A DNA stretch of 64,000 nt from Serripes groenlandicus (Eukaryota; Mollusca; Bivalvia; Cardiida; Cardiidae), in the NCBI GenBank assembly GCA_031761405.1, contig JASEVX010000013.1, forward strand, positions 32,840,652 to 32,904,651, given 5' to 3'. The notes beneath the pieces were generated by a model, which searched no databases, was not told the origin of the DNA, and saw only the letters and a list, made by a program, of their open reading frames with translations. The position numbers and the translations under genes were made by a program. Within the stretch, counting starts at the first letter, position 1, and each line of letters begins with the position of its first letter. Shown here one piece after another: positions 34,274-45,059 of the stretch.

Positions 34274-36007
34274 ATGGCCGAAGCAAATCCAACAAACCTG
34301 TCTGATGAAGACAACACGAAGATGTGCGACCATTGCTCTTTTCGAGGTATTAACACACAGGCAGGGACGTTCTGTCTGGTTTGTTCAGAATATTTATGTA
34401 ATTCGTGTGAAGTAGTCCATCGCAGTTTCAAAGCATCATGTGATCATGAACTTAAACCGTTCAAAGAGTCACAAGGATTGTCTATCAAACAGAAGGCATT
34501 GATTTCTACAATCATGGTATGCGACATCCACCGCACAGAGATTCTTGCACTTTTCTGTGTCGACCATTCATTAGCCGTTTGCAATGTGTGTAACACAACG
34601 AAACACAGAAAATGTAACACCCAGAACCTGAAGCTAATTTCGAAAGATGCAAATAAAAAGAACGACGTGTTTCATTGTATTGAGAAGTTAAAAACTTTAT
34701 TATCAGAGAGCAAAGAAATTGAACAGTCCAGGGAAGAGGATAAAAAATTGATAGAGAAATGCTCTAAAAAATGTATTCAAGAAGTTAGGAAAATTAAACA
34801 ACAAATCATCGCTTGTGCAGAAAGACTGGCAAAGGATATGGAAGAAAAGATATCGAACGCTAAATATCAACTTATTGCTGAGATGGAAAGTGATAAAAAA
34901 GCAGTGATTGACACGAGCGCACAGATGGAACGAATTTTGAGCTCATTTGAAACCCTCGGACAGGGAATTGAAGATGCGGCATTTGTCCTTATGATGAAAG
35001 AGAAAGGAAACATTGAAGATGGGATAGAAATGAAAGACGAAATATTGAAACAGGTAAAGCCAGTTACCTTAGAATTTCAGCAGTCTGACAAACTTGTCAC
35101 CCTAATGTCAGAAATAACCACAATGGGCAGTCTAGAAGTTAAAGAGAAGCAGATCAGTAAACCTAAGACCGTTGAAAGACGAGAACATCAGTTCTCCTTC
35201 CTGGATATATCCTATACTGCAAACAAGGTAGCCATTGATGCAGGAACAGTTACATATAGTGTCACAGGGTGTGTATTTATGCCAGACGGTAAATTAGTCA
35301 TTTGTGACGAAAGCAATAAATCCGTCAAAGCCTTTACATTCGACTTCAAACTGAAGAACGAACTGAAGATTGGATCCCTTGTCTGGGATGTGGCAGTTGT
35401 GTCTAAGACCGATGTGATTGTGACTAATCCAGATTCAAACAGTCTTCAATTCTTAACTGTGTCAAATGGAATTGAGAAGGGTAAATCAATTTCTATCGGA
35501 ATGAAATGTTGGGGAATTGACTGTAAAAACGATAAACTATATGTTAGTTGTCATGAGAACAATGTAAAAGGAGGAATGGTTAAGGTGCTGACGATGGATG
35601 GTGTTACAGTTAACACATTAAGCATTAGTCAGGGGTATCCTAACTACTTGGCCGTGAACAATTCTGGGGATAGAATCATTATAAGTACAAATACCCATGC
35701 TGTGTTGTGTATAGATAACACCGGTAATGAACTGTATACATTCTCTGACAGTCATGTTCACTTCAGCCGTGGGTTGTCGGTTGACACTTATGATAACTTC
35801 CTGGTGTGTGGAACAAAAACATTAAATGTATTCGGTAAACAATATATACACGTGGTAACGAGTGAGGGTACTAAACATAGGAGTCTTCTAACTAAAGATG
35901 ACGGCATGTACTATCCTCAGTGTTTGGCCTGCAGACCCAGCGATAAGACTCTGGTTATCGGACAAGAAGGGACATCAGCCTCACTCCTGGCCTTTACCAT
36001 CAAGTAA
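34274..36007 (+). CDS. RING-less TRIM-like B-box/coiled-coil/propeller protein (intact copy)
   Basis: A single coding exon of 577 codons. B-box 1: C18, C21, C34, C37, C42, C45, H49, H58. B-box 2: C83, H86, C95, H98, C103, C106, H111, C114. A lysine/glutamate-rich region, about 120-290, is likely coiled coil. From about residue 332 (GCVFMPDGKLVIC) to the end, repeated units with GxVW, VSCHENN, YLAVNNSGD and LACRPSDKTLVIG form a probable six-bladed NHL-like beta-propeller. No RING precedes the B-boxes, no signal peptide and no membrane segment is seen. TRIM-family knowledge suggests a cytosolic, oligomeric scaffold binding ligands through the propeller; ubiquitin-ligase activity is not expected without a RING. 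The start is supported by conservation in all four local copies and by a splice acceptor just upstream. It is the only undamaged copy here. Function and ligand are unknown. Confidence 0.92.
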   Translation: MAEANPTNLSDEDNTKMCDHCSFRGINTQAGTFCLVCSEYLCNSCEVVHRSFKASCDHELKPFKESQGLSIKQKALISTIMVCDIHRTEILALFCVDHSLAVCNVCNTTKHRKCNTQNLKLISKDANKKNDVFHCIEKLKTLLSESKEIEQSREEDKKLIEKCSKKCIQEVRKIKQQIIACAERLAKDMEEKISNAKYQLIAEMESDKKAVIDTSAQMERILSSFETLGQGIEDAAFVLMMKEKGNIEDGIEMKDEILKQVKPVTLEFQQSDKLVTLMSEITTMGSLEVKEKQISKPKTVERREHQFSFLDISYTANKVAIDAGTVTYSVTGCVFMPDGKLVICDESNKSVKAFTFDFKLKNELKIGSLVWDVAVVSKTDVIVTNPDSNSLQFLTVSNGIEKGKSISIGMKCWGIDCKNDKLYVSCHENNVKGGMVKVLTMDGVTVNTLSISQGYPNYLAVNNSGDRIIISTNTHAVLCIDNTGNELYTFSDSHVHFSRGLSVDTYDNFLVCGTKTLNVFGKQYIHVVTSEGTKHRSLLTKDDGMYYPQCLACRPSDKTLVIGQEGTSASLLAFTIK

Positions 36008-36205
36008 ATAGAATATACGGACGTTCAAGTAAAAATAAAAACAAACCAAACGTTTATTCAAAGTGCTTGTCATACAGATACACTGATTTAACTGTAGATG
36101 TCGGTCGATAGAGGGTTGCTTGTTTGCATGCAAAGGAGGGCTTAATCGTTATATTTACGTTCAATTTACACCAAATGTAATAATGAAAAAGTGACCGTGT
36201 ACATA

Positions 36206-36540
36206 GAGGATATTACATGAGTGGTCATTACATACGATATTTTTTTAAACGAGTTTACTAAAATTTATAAAAACGAGCCTTGGTGAGTTTTTAGCAATTT
36301 TAGAAAACGAGTTTAATAACATTTTGTATTGAATGACCACGAATGTTTTATTCTATTTATATCATAAATTCGAATTCGACGATTATTAGCGCAAACTATA
36401 TATAACGTCGCTATATGGCGTGGTCATTTTTAATGCTTTTCATTATGACGTTACGTAGCATTGTTATTACACTAGTTATATACCGACAAATATAGAATGA
36501 CGTTATTACACGCTGGCGACGTCATTTATGATATAAACTT
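36206..36540. mobile_element. Non-autonomous insertion in the 3' flank of the intact gene
   Basis: Modules B and D lack this segment: shared flanks ACACCAAATGTAATAATGA and GATTATGTCACTTAAG bracket it. It contains GAGGATATTACATGAGTGGT, AAACGAGTTTACTAAAAT, ACGAGCCTTGGTGAGTTTTT, GAATGACCACGAATG and GGCGACGTCATTTATGAT. Some words repeat internally (AAACGAGTTTA). I did not find clear terminal inverted repeats, so the class is uncertain; a MITE is likely. Confidence 0.55.
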
Positions 36541-36785
36541 AAATATACTGATTATGTCACTTAAGTATTCAATAAGTGACCGAGTACGCTTACCTATACT
36601 ACTTAGGTCACCTCAATAGTAAATAAGTGAATGAGTACACTTAAATATACTAATCACGTCAGTGCAATTTTTCATAGGTGATCGTGCACACTTACATATA
36701 TACTAATTAGGTCACTTCAATAGTAAATAGGTGACCGTGTACACTTACATATACTAATTAGGTCACTTCAGTAGCAAATAAATAG
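36541..36785. repeat. 51-bp GTCACC/GGTGACC tandem repeat 3' of the intact gene
   Basis: Same array as 15530-15775, with units TAGGTCACCTCAATAGTAAA and AATAGGTGACCGTGTACACT. Four degenerate units, followed by the shared GCAAATAAATAGAATGATCT. Confidence 0.8.
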
Positions 36786-37340
36786 AATGATCTAATACAT
36801 ATCTGTTTATAAATATATTTAATTTCCTAGAGTAAAGGCTGCTCTCAAACACTATACGTATATTCATCCAATTTCGAATGTAGAAGTCCGAGTCACATAT
36901 ATGAAAGGCTATTGACTTGTTTTGAATATGTATAATATTATTAACATATAAGTCGGGAAAATGAGATATATTTTGAAATGATTATATGTGAAGAGTTGTA
37001 AATACTGTTAGAAATGCATCATTCAACTTTTTCTTCTAAATAATATCATTTATTCTATACCTAATTTATACGTCCAATCGTAGACGCTCATTCGAATCAT
37101 GTGACCGTACAATATATTTCCGTATCGGGACGCACGCGCGTACAAAATAACCCGTATTTCTTTCGTATTGTACGATTCACAGGTCCCATGTTAAACCTAT
37201 GATAAAGACCGAAACACGTGAAAAGGTTCCGAATGAAAGTCTGAATCGACAGGCGCTCTAGATAAAGCGTTACGATAAAGCTCCTGTTGTCACCGGATCA
37301 TTATTGTCGTTTGCAAACAAGGAGTAACACTGAAACTAAA

Positions 37341-37568
37341 ATGTTATCCGATTCTGAAATAGATGACTTTGTAATTGAACAGAAACCAAAAAACACTGTG
37401 AAAAAAACTAAAAGTGATGTAGGAATATTCAAAAGGTGGTTAGCGCAGGCCGTGCCGACAGAAACAAGGGAACTGGAAGAAATAAGTGCTGTTCAACTTA
37501 ACAGTTATCTCCGGAGTTTTTACAAAATACAAAATATATTTTGGGGAAAAAGTCGAGGTATAGAATAA
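37341..37568 (+). pseudogene. N-terminal fragment of a Crypton/DUF3504 (KIAA1958-like) protein
   Basis: The frame extends up to 37287, but the ATG at 37341 is the more plausible start, giving 75 codons. The fragment begins MLSDSEIDDFVIEQKPKN and contains TKSDVGIFKRWL, ELEEISAVQLNSYLRSFY and then an unrelated end. The D-F-V...N-T...K-T-K-S-D pattern and the E-I-x-x-x-x-x-x-L-N-x-Y-L-x-x-F element match my memory of the N-terminal helical, DNA-binding part of Crypton-derived tyrosine-recombinase-like proteins (KIAA1958, QRICH1, ZMYM group). The catalytic domain is absent; the frame ends at TAA 37566-37568, just before the hairpin. Assignment is from pattern recognition without a search. Confidence 0.55.
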
Positions 37569-37575
37569 AAAGATC

Positions 37576-37656
37576 ATTTAACAGTGTTCTGTACAATACG
37601 GAATATATTTGGACTCGTACAAATATATATCCGTATTGTACAGAACACTGTTAAAT
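37576..37656. repeat. 35-bp near-perfect inverted repeat with 10-nt loop
   Basis: The left arm 37576-37610 starts ATTTAACAGTGTTCTGTACA; the right arm 37621-37656 is its reverse complement apart from one extra base in the AT-rich centre. The loop is GGACTCGTAC (37611-37620). It lies directly after the recombinase fragment. It could be an element terminus, a fold-back insertion, or a transcription-terminating hairpin. Confidence 0.93.
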
Positions 37657-37689
37657 AACCTATAAGTATTACATCATTGTGTAGAACTA

Positions 37690-39065
37690 TAAGTGTCAAT
37701 TATTTGTTGGTAAAATTAGCCAAAAAAGTGATTCACGACAACAATTCTTTCTTTTTTGAGTTAAGAGAAATGTTTTGATTGTTGTAGATTCTATTGTATG
37801 TACCGTTTGAAAGATAAACAAATCTATTAAACAAACAGCAAGATAAACATTTTCTGAATGTATCTTTAATAAAGGTAGAGTGCAAAAAATAAACTGTTTC
37901 AAAGTTCATAACTCTACAACGGTTCCAACAACAATGAAAAGTTTTAACCGTTTCTCTCCTATAGCTTGCGGGGCATAGGCAACACAACTGCTTCAGACGA
38001 CGTTGGCACTATGTTGCTATGCTGAAAAGTGATACACTGGAACAAGTCTCTAGTTAAATCACACAGGACAAATATATTAAGCATATACAAAATCTTCGTT
38101 GCTCTTTAAAGAATAGTTGGAGTGATACCAGTCTGTTTTAAGTGTCAACGATGTGATAGACCAGCGTCAATCCCTGTTTCTATCTCTGAGTGAAAGTCTT
38201 TATTTCCATTTGGCACGTGATTTTAAAATATAAATAATTAGACTGGTTTCAGTGTATATAATTGGTGCTACAGAAAACCCAACCGTAGATCATTTTCCCC
38301 AAGTGTATATTCAGATCACACTTGGCATCCGTGATTTCATATCTAGATCGGCACAGTTTGTTAATAAGCCCACAGAAGCATTTAAGAAACCTTTTACGTA
38401 CAGTTCTTATTTATATAACATAGTTCGGGTGCGCATCTTGGCCGTTTTGAACATTTGTCCAACATAGTACGAGGTTGGTTCTCGTAGAACACGCGTTCTA
38501 TGAAGTGAAGTGCTGATCTATTTACACTAGTGTATATTCTCTAAGGTTGGTTCTCGTAGAACACAAGTTATATGAAGTGAGGTGACAATATATCTACATC
38601 AGTCTGTATAATTGAGCAACGCTCTGAAAAAAGGACCTTTGTGACCAGTGTAGATCCAGACCAGCCAACCTACATCCACACAGTCCGATCTTGCTTTGCG
38701 CTGCTCGTAAATTTGTCTTAAAAGGTCAAAAAACGCCTGTAAAGAAATGTTGCCCTGGATACCATAGCAGGTCATTGTACACATATCTAAAACTTTTGCT
38801 AAGGTTTGTTTTCTTTGTAATGTTATTTTGAAATCAGGAATCAGTCGCGTTGGTTGATCGCCACTCCCGATGCAGTGGTAATGGTAAACTGCCCTTGGAA
38901 AAGGCACTCGTCCTAGCCTACGGTATGTTACCCTTGATTCACGGAGTCATGTTATATCGCATTGGTTAATTGAAATACTGTTGTAATATTCCAAATACAT
39001 TAATAGAAAAACAACAGGTCAGTATTGGTTGACCTCTTAATCTTGCCCTTGTAGAAAAATGCAAC
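37690..39065. repeat. Module 3' blocks, copy C
   Basis: Homologous to 16460-16985 plus 18745-19165 (module B) and to 56280-57430 (module D), with matching landmarks in order. Between 38463 and 38600 a segment of about 73 bp starting GGTTGGTTCTCGTAGAACAC is repeated twice (38474 and 38547). No coding function seen. Confidence 0.75.
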
Positions 39066-39257
39066 GTTTACAAACCAAATAGTTAAGCTGGCAGTCAAAT
39101 ATGTCATTCAGTTTAAACTATACCATAGACATTATATTACACCACATGATAATACTCTTGTCGATGAGGCGATCACAATATGTCAAAGAAATATTGCATG
39201 AAGATAGTAAACCATCAACGAAGGGTGTCATATACTTTTAAGGAAACGATTGGTTAA

Positions 39258-39466
39258 CCCTTTCCCAATTATAGTGACTACAGCAGATGACGATTATATC
39301 ACATTCGCTAAATCTATATGAATTCAACATTTCTGAATAAAGTTGAAAGAAATATGTTTCAAAAGGAAAACATTGTTCAAAATGAGTATTTCTACTTTTA
39401 CAATTTTGCTTTTTCAAAACTAGTCTTCTGCATATTTACCAAACTGAGTCTGCAAGTTGGAAAAGG
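39258..39466. mobile_element. TTAA-flanked MITE, 209 bp
   Basis: Perfect TTAA flanks it at 39254-39257 and 39467-39470. Ends are CCCTTTCCCAA and TTGGAAAAGG, imperfect inverted repeats. The inside has CAGCAGATGACGA near the left and CTAGTCTTCTGCATATTT near the right, a decayed form of the window's recurring CTGCAGCAGACGAC arms. The TTAA target and CCCTTT terminus fit non-autonomous piggyBac-type elements by family knowledge. Confidence 0.7.
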
Positions 39467-39639
39467 TTAACACAGTTTCACAACTATGAAGACTTATTAC
39501 TTGGGACTAGTAACATGTTCCAAATATACGACGGTTCAATGGAATTTGTACTGATGTAGGATTATTAAACATGTTAACTATTTTTCAATACTAAATTATT
39601 AAAATGGCATTGGCCAGCTTTGCATGTAGAAATCCTTTG

Positions 39640-40480
39640 TATAACTTGACTAACAAGTTGAGTGGAGCCGCCTACAAAGCAGAGCCTTGGTCAAATGTAA
39701 CGGATGCAGCAGTTGGCTGCTTGGCCACACACGGATGACATACACTTTACACAATTCCAGACAATTGGTAAAGAAAACATGTATCCAATCGGTGAAGATA
39801 TTAAGTGTATAAACACAGAAACAAACAGCGTACTATGTTAAAATGGTAAAATAATAACGACATTGATTTATAAGTTAACCGACACATCTTAAAAAAAGAT
39901 AACTGGCTCCGTAACAGTAGATATGAATGTATTTACCCTCGCTGTGCATAATTAACTATTTGGCGAGAAGAACTGCCTCCGTCACCACAGCACGGTAATA
40001 TACACCTTGTTGACTCAATATAGTCGATATAAGATGCATTCGCGACAAAAAAATACAACATCAACACTTATTTTAATCTAGACGTTACTCACCACGAGCT
40101 ATGTCTCGTTTTCTTACAATATTATTTCGTATATCTTCAAGACATTGATTAGTTTTTTGCTAAAAGGCTAAGAGATAAATCCGAAAACGCGCTACATGCG
40201 CGATATCAGTCAGGTGACAATAAAAGCGATGTTTGACGTAATCAGTGAGAATAACATGTACCATCAATCGTACAATTATTTACATGTAGTCTTTTCTTTT
40301 GCATATCCACTCACAAAAGGAGTCCATGATACTTATCCGTTTAGATGAATGATAGGCGACATTCTTATCAGACGGTGCGGAGGTGCAGGGTGAATCTGAC
40401 CTTCTTTCTCTTGGCAAAGTCCCCAATGCTGGGTTTTGCATATCACCGATCATATGTTATTTTACGTTACAATTGAAGTC
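39640..40480. repeat. Module block shared by C and D
   Basis: Shares with about 57490-58400: GAGCCTTGGTCAAATG, CGGATGC, TTGGCTGCTTGGC, ACACGGATGACAT, TTAAGTGTATAAACACAGA and GAAAACGCGCTAC. No gene recognised in either copy. Confidence 0.65.
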
Positions 40481-40609
40481 AATCATGATGAATATTGGTG
40501 TTTACAAATAAAAACAATGCTTTGTTTTTAAACGCCCTGTCCGACAGTCTAAAACTGACAGTACATGGTTGTGGTATTTTTCAAGTTCAAAAGAAATTAC
40601 CTTATTGCA

Positions 40610-40960
40610 CATCAGTTTAAACGCTGTGGCATATTGGTTAGCGTCGCGGATTCGAAACCGATCGTCCCGGATTTAATCCCCAGTCGCGGTGATGTAGTTA
40701 TGGTGGAGCGCTCTTGGTCAAGGCACATTTCTATGGAACGCCTCAACTGTATTATAATGATGAGTATTGTTATATTCTGTGCACCCTTTATACGCTGTGC
40801 AAGCTTGTTTGTTACCGGTGCATTTTGGAATTCTACCCGTTCCATACATTTCCTAGCCTAGTACTAGTTTGTTTACCCAGGGATCATGAAAAAGTAAAGT
40901 GTCGCCGTGATATAACTGAAAACGGTGTAAATCCTCAACAAAACAAATTAAACACAACTA
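40610..40960 (+). mobile_element. tRNA-derived SINE, complete but diverged
   Basis: The head has GGCATATTGGTTAGCGTCG (box A-like, about 40627) and CCCGGATTTAATCCCC (decayed box B, about 40666). The body has GGTCAAGGCACATTTC. The 3' end has ACCCAGGGATCATGAAAAAG, GTCGCCGTGATATAACTG, AAAACGGTGTAAATCC and an A/C-rich tail. The 3' part is the same as the SINE-derived half of the satellite monomer. Confidence 0.65.
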
Positions 40961-41189
40961 CTCACACCGGTAATAAAAGTGACCGACAATAACTATACAT
41001 TGACTCTATTGGCCTGGTCAATGAAGCAATATTGACATTATTGCGATGCATGTGAAGCAAGTAAGATATTACATCATTTATATGTGTTATATATCATACA
41101 TACCATATGCACCCTTATGTCAAAAACAAAAGATGGAAGTGTAGCGCAACTTATTTATACCAAGATGTCATTTAAATTGTGCCAGGCGG

Positions 41190-42881
41190 ATGGTCAGCAA
41201 TAGACGTCAGAGGTCTAATTGAATATTATCAGTTACACTCCAAATTGCTAAATGCTCTGTCAAACACTACCGATGTACCTCGCCGGAACTAAACCGGGGC
41301 ACAAAATTAGCAACGGCAAGAAAATCGGCAAAGCTCCTTCGAGAAAGCACTTAAAATAAATCACAATTGCCTGTAGCAATACCGATGTAGTTCTGTTTCA
41401 CATCGCTAATAACGGTAGAACATAGTTAGTATATCGGCAGGACTATGGTATAACATGTGTACAATTACAGAACACATTGATACCACCGGAGAGCAGCCGA
41501 TCTATTACGGAGCGCTTCCGGTGCTCTACAAACATAACGAAACAAGACCGGAGTACTGTCGTTGTATATCCATTGCTTGCTCCGGCAGCGCAACGGCAGA
41601 AATGTTTGAGCATGTTCAAAGACTTATACCGTCGCCTGCTGTTGCTAATTTTCTCGCTGATGTTCTGACGATGTGCTACCGTTGTTAGCGATGTGATTAG
41701 TACCGATCCCCGAAAATCGCTGTGCTCCGGTATAGCCAGTTTAATTGTTGGAGTAGTGTGTCACTAACACCTCAAATCACTAAACACAGCTCTTGTATAT
41801 CTTTGATCGACGTCAGAGGTCTAACTGAATATTACCAGTTTAATTGTGGGGAGAGGAGGATCATTAACACCTCAAATCACTAAACACGACTCTTGTATAT
41901 ATATATGATAGACGTCAGAGGTCTAACTGCATGTTACCAGTTTAAGTGTGGAAGCGGAGTGTCACTAACTGCTCAAGTCACTAAACACGACTCTTGTATA
42001 TCTATGATTGACGTCAGAGATCTAACTGAATATTACCAGTTTAATTGTTGGAGAGGAGTGTCACTAACACCTCAAATCACTAAACACGACTCTTGTATAT
42101 CTATGATTGACGTCAGAGGTCTAACTGAATATTACCTTTTAATTGTGGGGAGAGGCGTGTCACTAACACCTCAAATCACTAAACACGACTCTTGTATATC
42201 TATGATTGACGTCAGAGGTCTATCTGAATATTACCTTTTAATTGTGGGGAGAGGCGTGTCACTAACACCTCAAATCACTAAAGACGACTCTTGTATATCT
42301 ATGATTGACGTCAGAGGTCTAACTGAATATTACCTTTTAATTGTGGGGAGAGGAGTGTCACTAACACATCAAATCACTAAACACGGCTCTTGTATATCTA
42401 TGATTGACGTCAGAGGTCTAACTGAATATTACCTTTTAATTGTGGGGAGAGGCTTGTCACTAACACCTTAAATCGCTAAACAAGGCTCTTGTTTATCTAT
42501 GATTGACGTCAGAGGTCTAAATGAATATTACCTTTTAATTGTGGGGAGAGGAGTTTTACTTACACCTCAAATCACTAAACACGACTCTTGATTATCTATG
42601 ATTGACGTCAGAGGTCTAACTGAATATTACCAGTTTGTGGGAGCGGAGTGTTAGTAACACCTCAAATCACTAAACACGTCTCTTGATTATCTATGATTGA
42701 CGTAAGAGGTCTAACTGAATATTACCAGTTTAATTGTTGGAGAGGAGTGTCACTAACACCTCAAATCACTAAACACGGCTCTTGTATATCTATGATCGAC
42801 GTCAGAGATCTAACTGAATATTATCAGTTTAATTGTTGGAGAGTAGTGTCACTAACACCTTAAATCACTAAACACGGCTCT

Positions 42882-42931
<50 letters not shown>

Positions 42932-43075
42932 AGACGTCAGAGGTCTAACTGAATATTACCAGTTTAATTTTGGGAGAGGAGTGTCACTAACACCTCAAAT
43001 CGCTAAACACGACTCTTGTATATCTGTGATCGACATTTGAGGTCTAACTGAATATTACCAGTTTAATTGTAGAAG
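41190..43075. repeat. 99-bp minisatellite
   Basis: About 19 units. GACGTCAGAGGTCTAACTGA starts at 41809, 41911, 42010, 42109 and 42208 (99-102 bp apart). Units also contain TCACTAACACCTCAAATCAC and CACGACTCTTGTATATCTAT. Because 99 bp is 33 codons, a 192-codon open frame with a repeating MIDVRGLTEYY unit exists (41893-42471), but it has no upstream signals and follows from the repeat length. An (AT)n run lies at about 42888-42927. Module D has about two units (58590-58740) and the terminal copy has one (about 62740-62840). Confidence 0.93.
42886..42928. repeat. (AT)n microsatellite within the 99-bp array
   Basis: About 21 AT units, grown from the TGTATATCTATGAT junction of the array. Confidence 0.95.
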
Positions 43076-43934
43076 AAATGTATTTTCGGATCTTCAACAT
43101 TGAGGCACTAAGAATAAAAGCCTTTTTGACAAATTTCAACTGTTTAAAAATACATCTGCTGCAGTTGCTTTTAAATCCGACTTCTTGGGAGCAAGGGTTT
43201 GTGCTATATTGGACATAAATCACATCGATGAGTCACCCGTCGCCATATTTACATTTTACCTGATACAAACATCCCTTTACCTGATGCAGACGACACATGA
43301 TAAACTCTGCGACATTTGACAATATTGATGAAAAAGGTGTTTGTACTAATATGAATCAACACTTTCCGACATACAGACGCTTTCTGACGCATCTGCAGCA
43401 GACGACGATTGAAAATATGTCTAATCAATAACTAATCGTTCCATCACATCGATCTGTAGATATGACTGATTATGCTTTCATAGAGTAGAATACATTGAGA
43501 TAAAAATAAAATCGCTGTGTATGATTTATAAGTATGTACTGTTTTAACAAGACATCTGCTGCAGTTGCTTCACTCTGTTACTTCATGTGAGAAAAAAGGT
43601 TTTATGCTATATAGGACAGAAAGCATAGTTCATGATTCATTTACCCGTTGACATACTTACATTTGTATCTAATGAATATATCTCTTTACCTTATTCAGAC
43701 GACAAATTGCCATTCAGTAACAGCCGACATTTGACAACATTGGTGGAAAAGGATAACTAATGTTGGATATCTATTTATATATTTTATTCAAGATGCATTT
43801 ATTTATTTATTTGTGAATTTAAAACCAATTCAAATTGTATATAATATACTATATCCCTCTGCTTGTTTGAAATGTCGCACACAGGCGTCTAAGGTTTCAG
43901 TAAAAACTTCCTTTATTATCTATCTTCAATAAAC

Positions 43935-44215
43935 GTTTATGTGTTACACACATGACAGATCAGCGTGCAGGAAGATTACAAACAGTGTCAACAGATAGGT
44001 ACTATCTAGTTGTATGTATTACACAAACGTCAGTTCAGCATGCAGGAAGAATACTAGCAGTGTGAAAAATGGGTACTATCAAGTTATATGTATTTTACAA
44101 ACGTCAGTTTAGCGTGCAGGAAGAATACTAGCAGTGTCAAAAATGGGTACTATCTAGTTATATGTATTACACAAACGTCAGTGCAGCGTGCAGGAAGAAT
44201 ACTAGCAGTATCTAG
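43935..44215. repeat. 74-bp tandem repeat, four units
   Basis: CAGCGTGCAGGAAGAATACT or close variants start at 43961, 44036, 44110 and 44184. Units include GGGTACTATCTAGTTATATG and TACACAAACGTCAG. The end-of-window copy has a single unit (about 63490-63560). Confidence 0.88.
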
Positions 44216-44284
44216 TCAAAAGATAACCAACCGTTGCAAATTTGATTTTATCTAAATGTCTTAAAAAAACAAGTATCCTCTGTG

Positions 44285-44605
44285 TCAAAGACTAAGGATC
44301 AAACCTTCTCTTATACGAACGTTTGATTGCTTTGGATTTAAATGTTTTTTAAAATGTTTTTCAGTCTATTCATGGAGGTCAGATCCGTTACCCGAGACTT
44401 TTCAAAACAAATTCAACACAAACAACTTTTAAATAAATGGCTGTTTTCTACATGTTCATGTAGCCCATTGACTATAGACAAATGAGGCTTGTTGCATTGA
44501 CTTTTGTAAAATACGATGGGAAGAATGTTGCCCGATCTTGGAATCAAACTCGCAATCCCTGGATTGACAGCCTGCTTATGCGAAAAAATAGACCAAACTA
44601 TATTA
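44285..44605 (-). mobile_element. Degenerate tRNA-derived SINE
   Basis: On the minus strand it begins with a tRNA-like head (box B-like GAGTTTGATTCCAAG, complement of about 44536-44550). The SINE body follows, with the complements of AGCCCATTGACTATAG and CTATTCATGGAGGTCAG. A homologous copy lies at 63640-63925 in the terminal module fragment, so this insertion predates that duplication. Confidence 0.55.
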
Positions 44606-44992
44606 AGAGCATTTGTGTTATATGTTACATAGATGAATTGCATTATTAATGGTTGTTTAAACCTACATTTCGGCAAAAGGGTGGCATTGCTAGTTATGTT
44701 TACGTGCTACATTTCGAAGTATATGTACCATACATGTAATGTTTTAAAGACGCGTCGACAGTGGGGAAGATATATAAGTTAGATTTAAACACTTTGCAGT
44801 AATGCGAACAAAGACGGTATGAATACGTAGTACATGTACGTAGTTGTATTATATTTCCTCTGTTGATGAAAATAGCTTGAAGAGATTTAATCTTACAAAC
44901 AGACAAGTTTGAGGTTAGAGCTAAATGCGTATAAGAAATAAGGTAAGACACATTAGTGATCAGTAGTCAGCATGTCTGTCTGTCGGTTTCTC

Positions 44993-44995
<3 letters not shown>

Positions 44996-45056
<61 letters not shown>
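44996..45056. repeat. (TC)n microsatellite, left flank of the LINE
   Basis: About 61 bp of TC dinucleotides, ending directly at the first bases of the retrotransposon sequence (ATCGGCCGAGG). Confidence 0.97.

Positions 45057-45059
<3 letters not shown>

Larger units (their letters stand above)
37060..37667 (+). mobile_element. Truncated Crypton-like insertion ending in a hairpin
   Basis: A segment of about 610 bp absent from module B at the equivalent site: AATATCATTTATTC on the left and TATTACATCATTGTGTAG on the right rejoin the module sequence. It carries a GC-richer left part with GCACGCGCGTAC, a coding fragment (37341-37568) and a large inverted repeat (37576-37656). Boundaries are approximate. 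Crypton assignment rests on the encoded fragment only. Confidence 0.5.

Noticed and set aside
41893..42471. 192-codon open frame with a 33-residue repeat
   Set aside because: Follows directly from a 99-bp minisatellite whose unit happens to lack stops in this frame. No start context, no known domain, and frame lost at both ends of the array.
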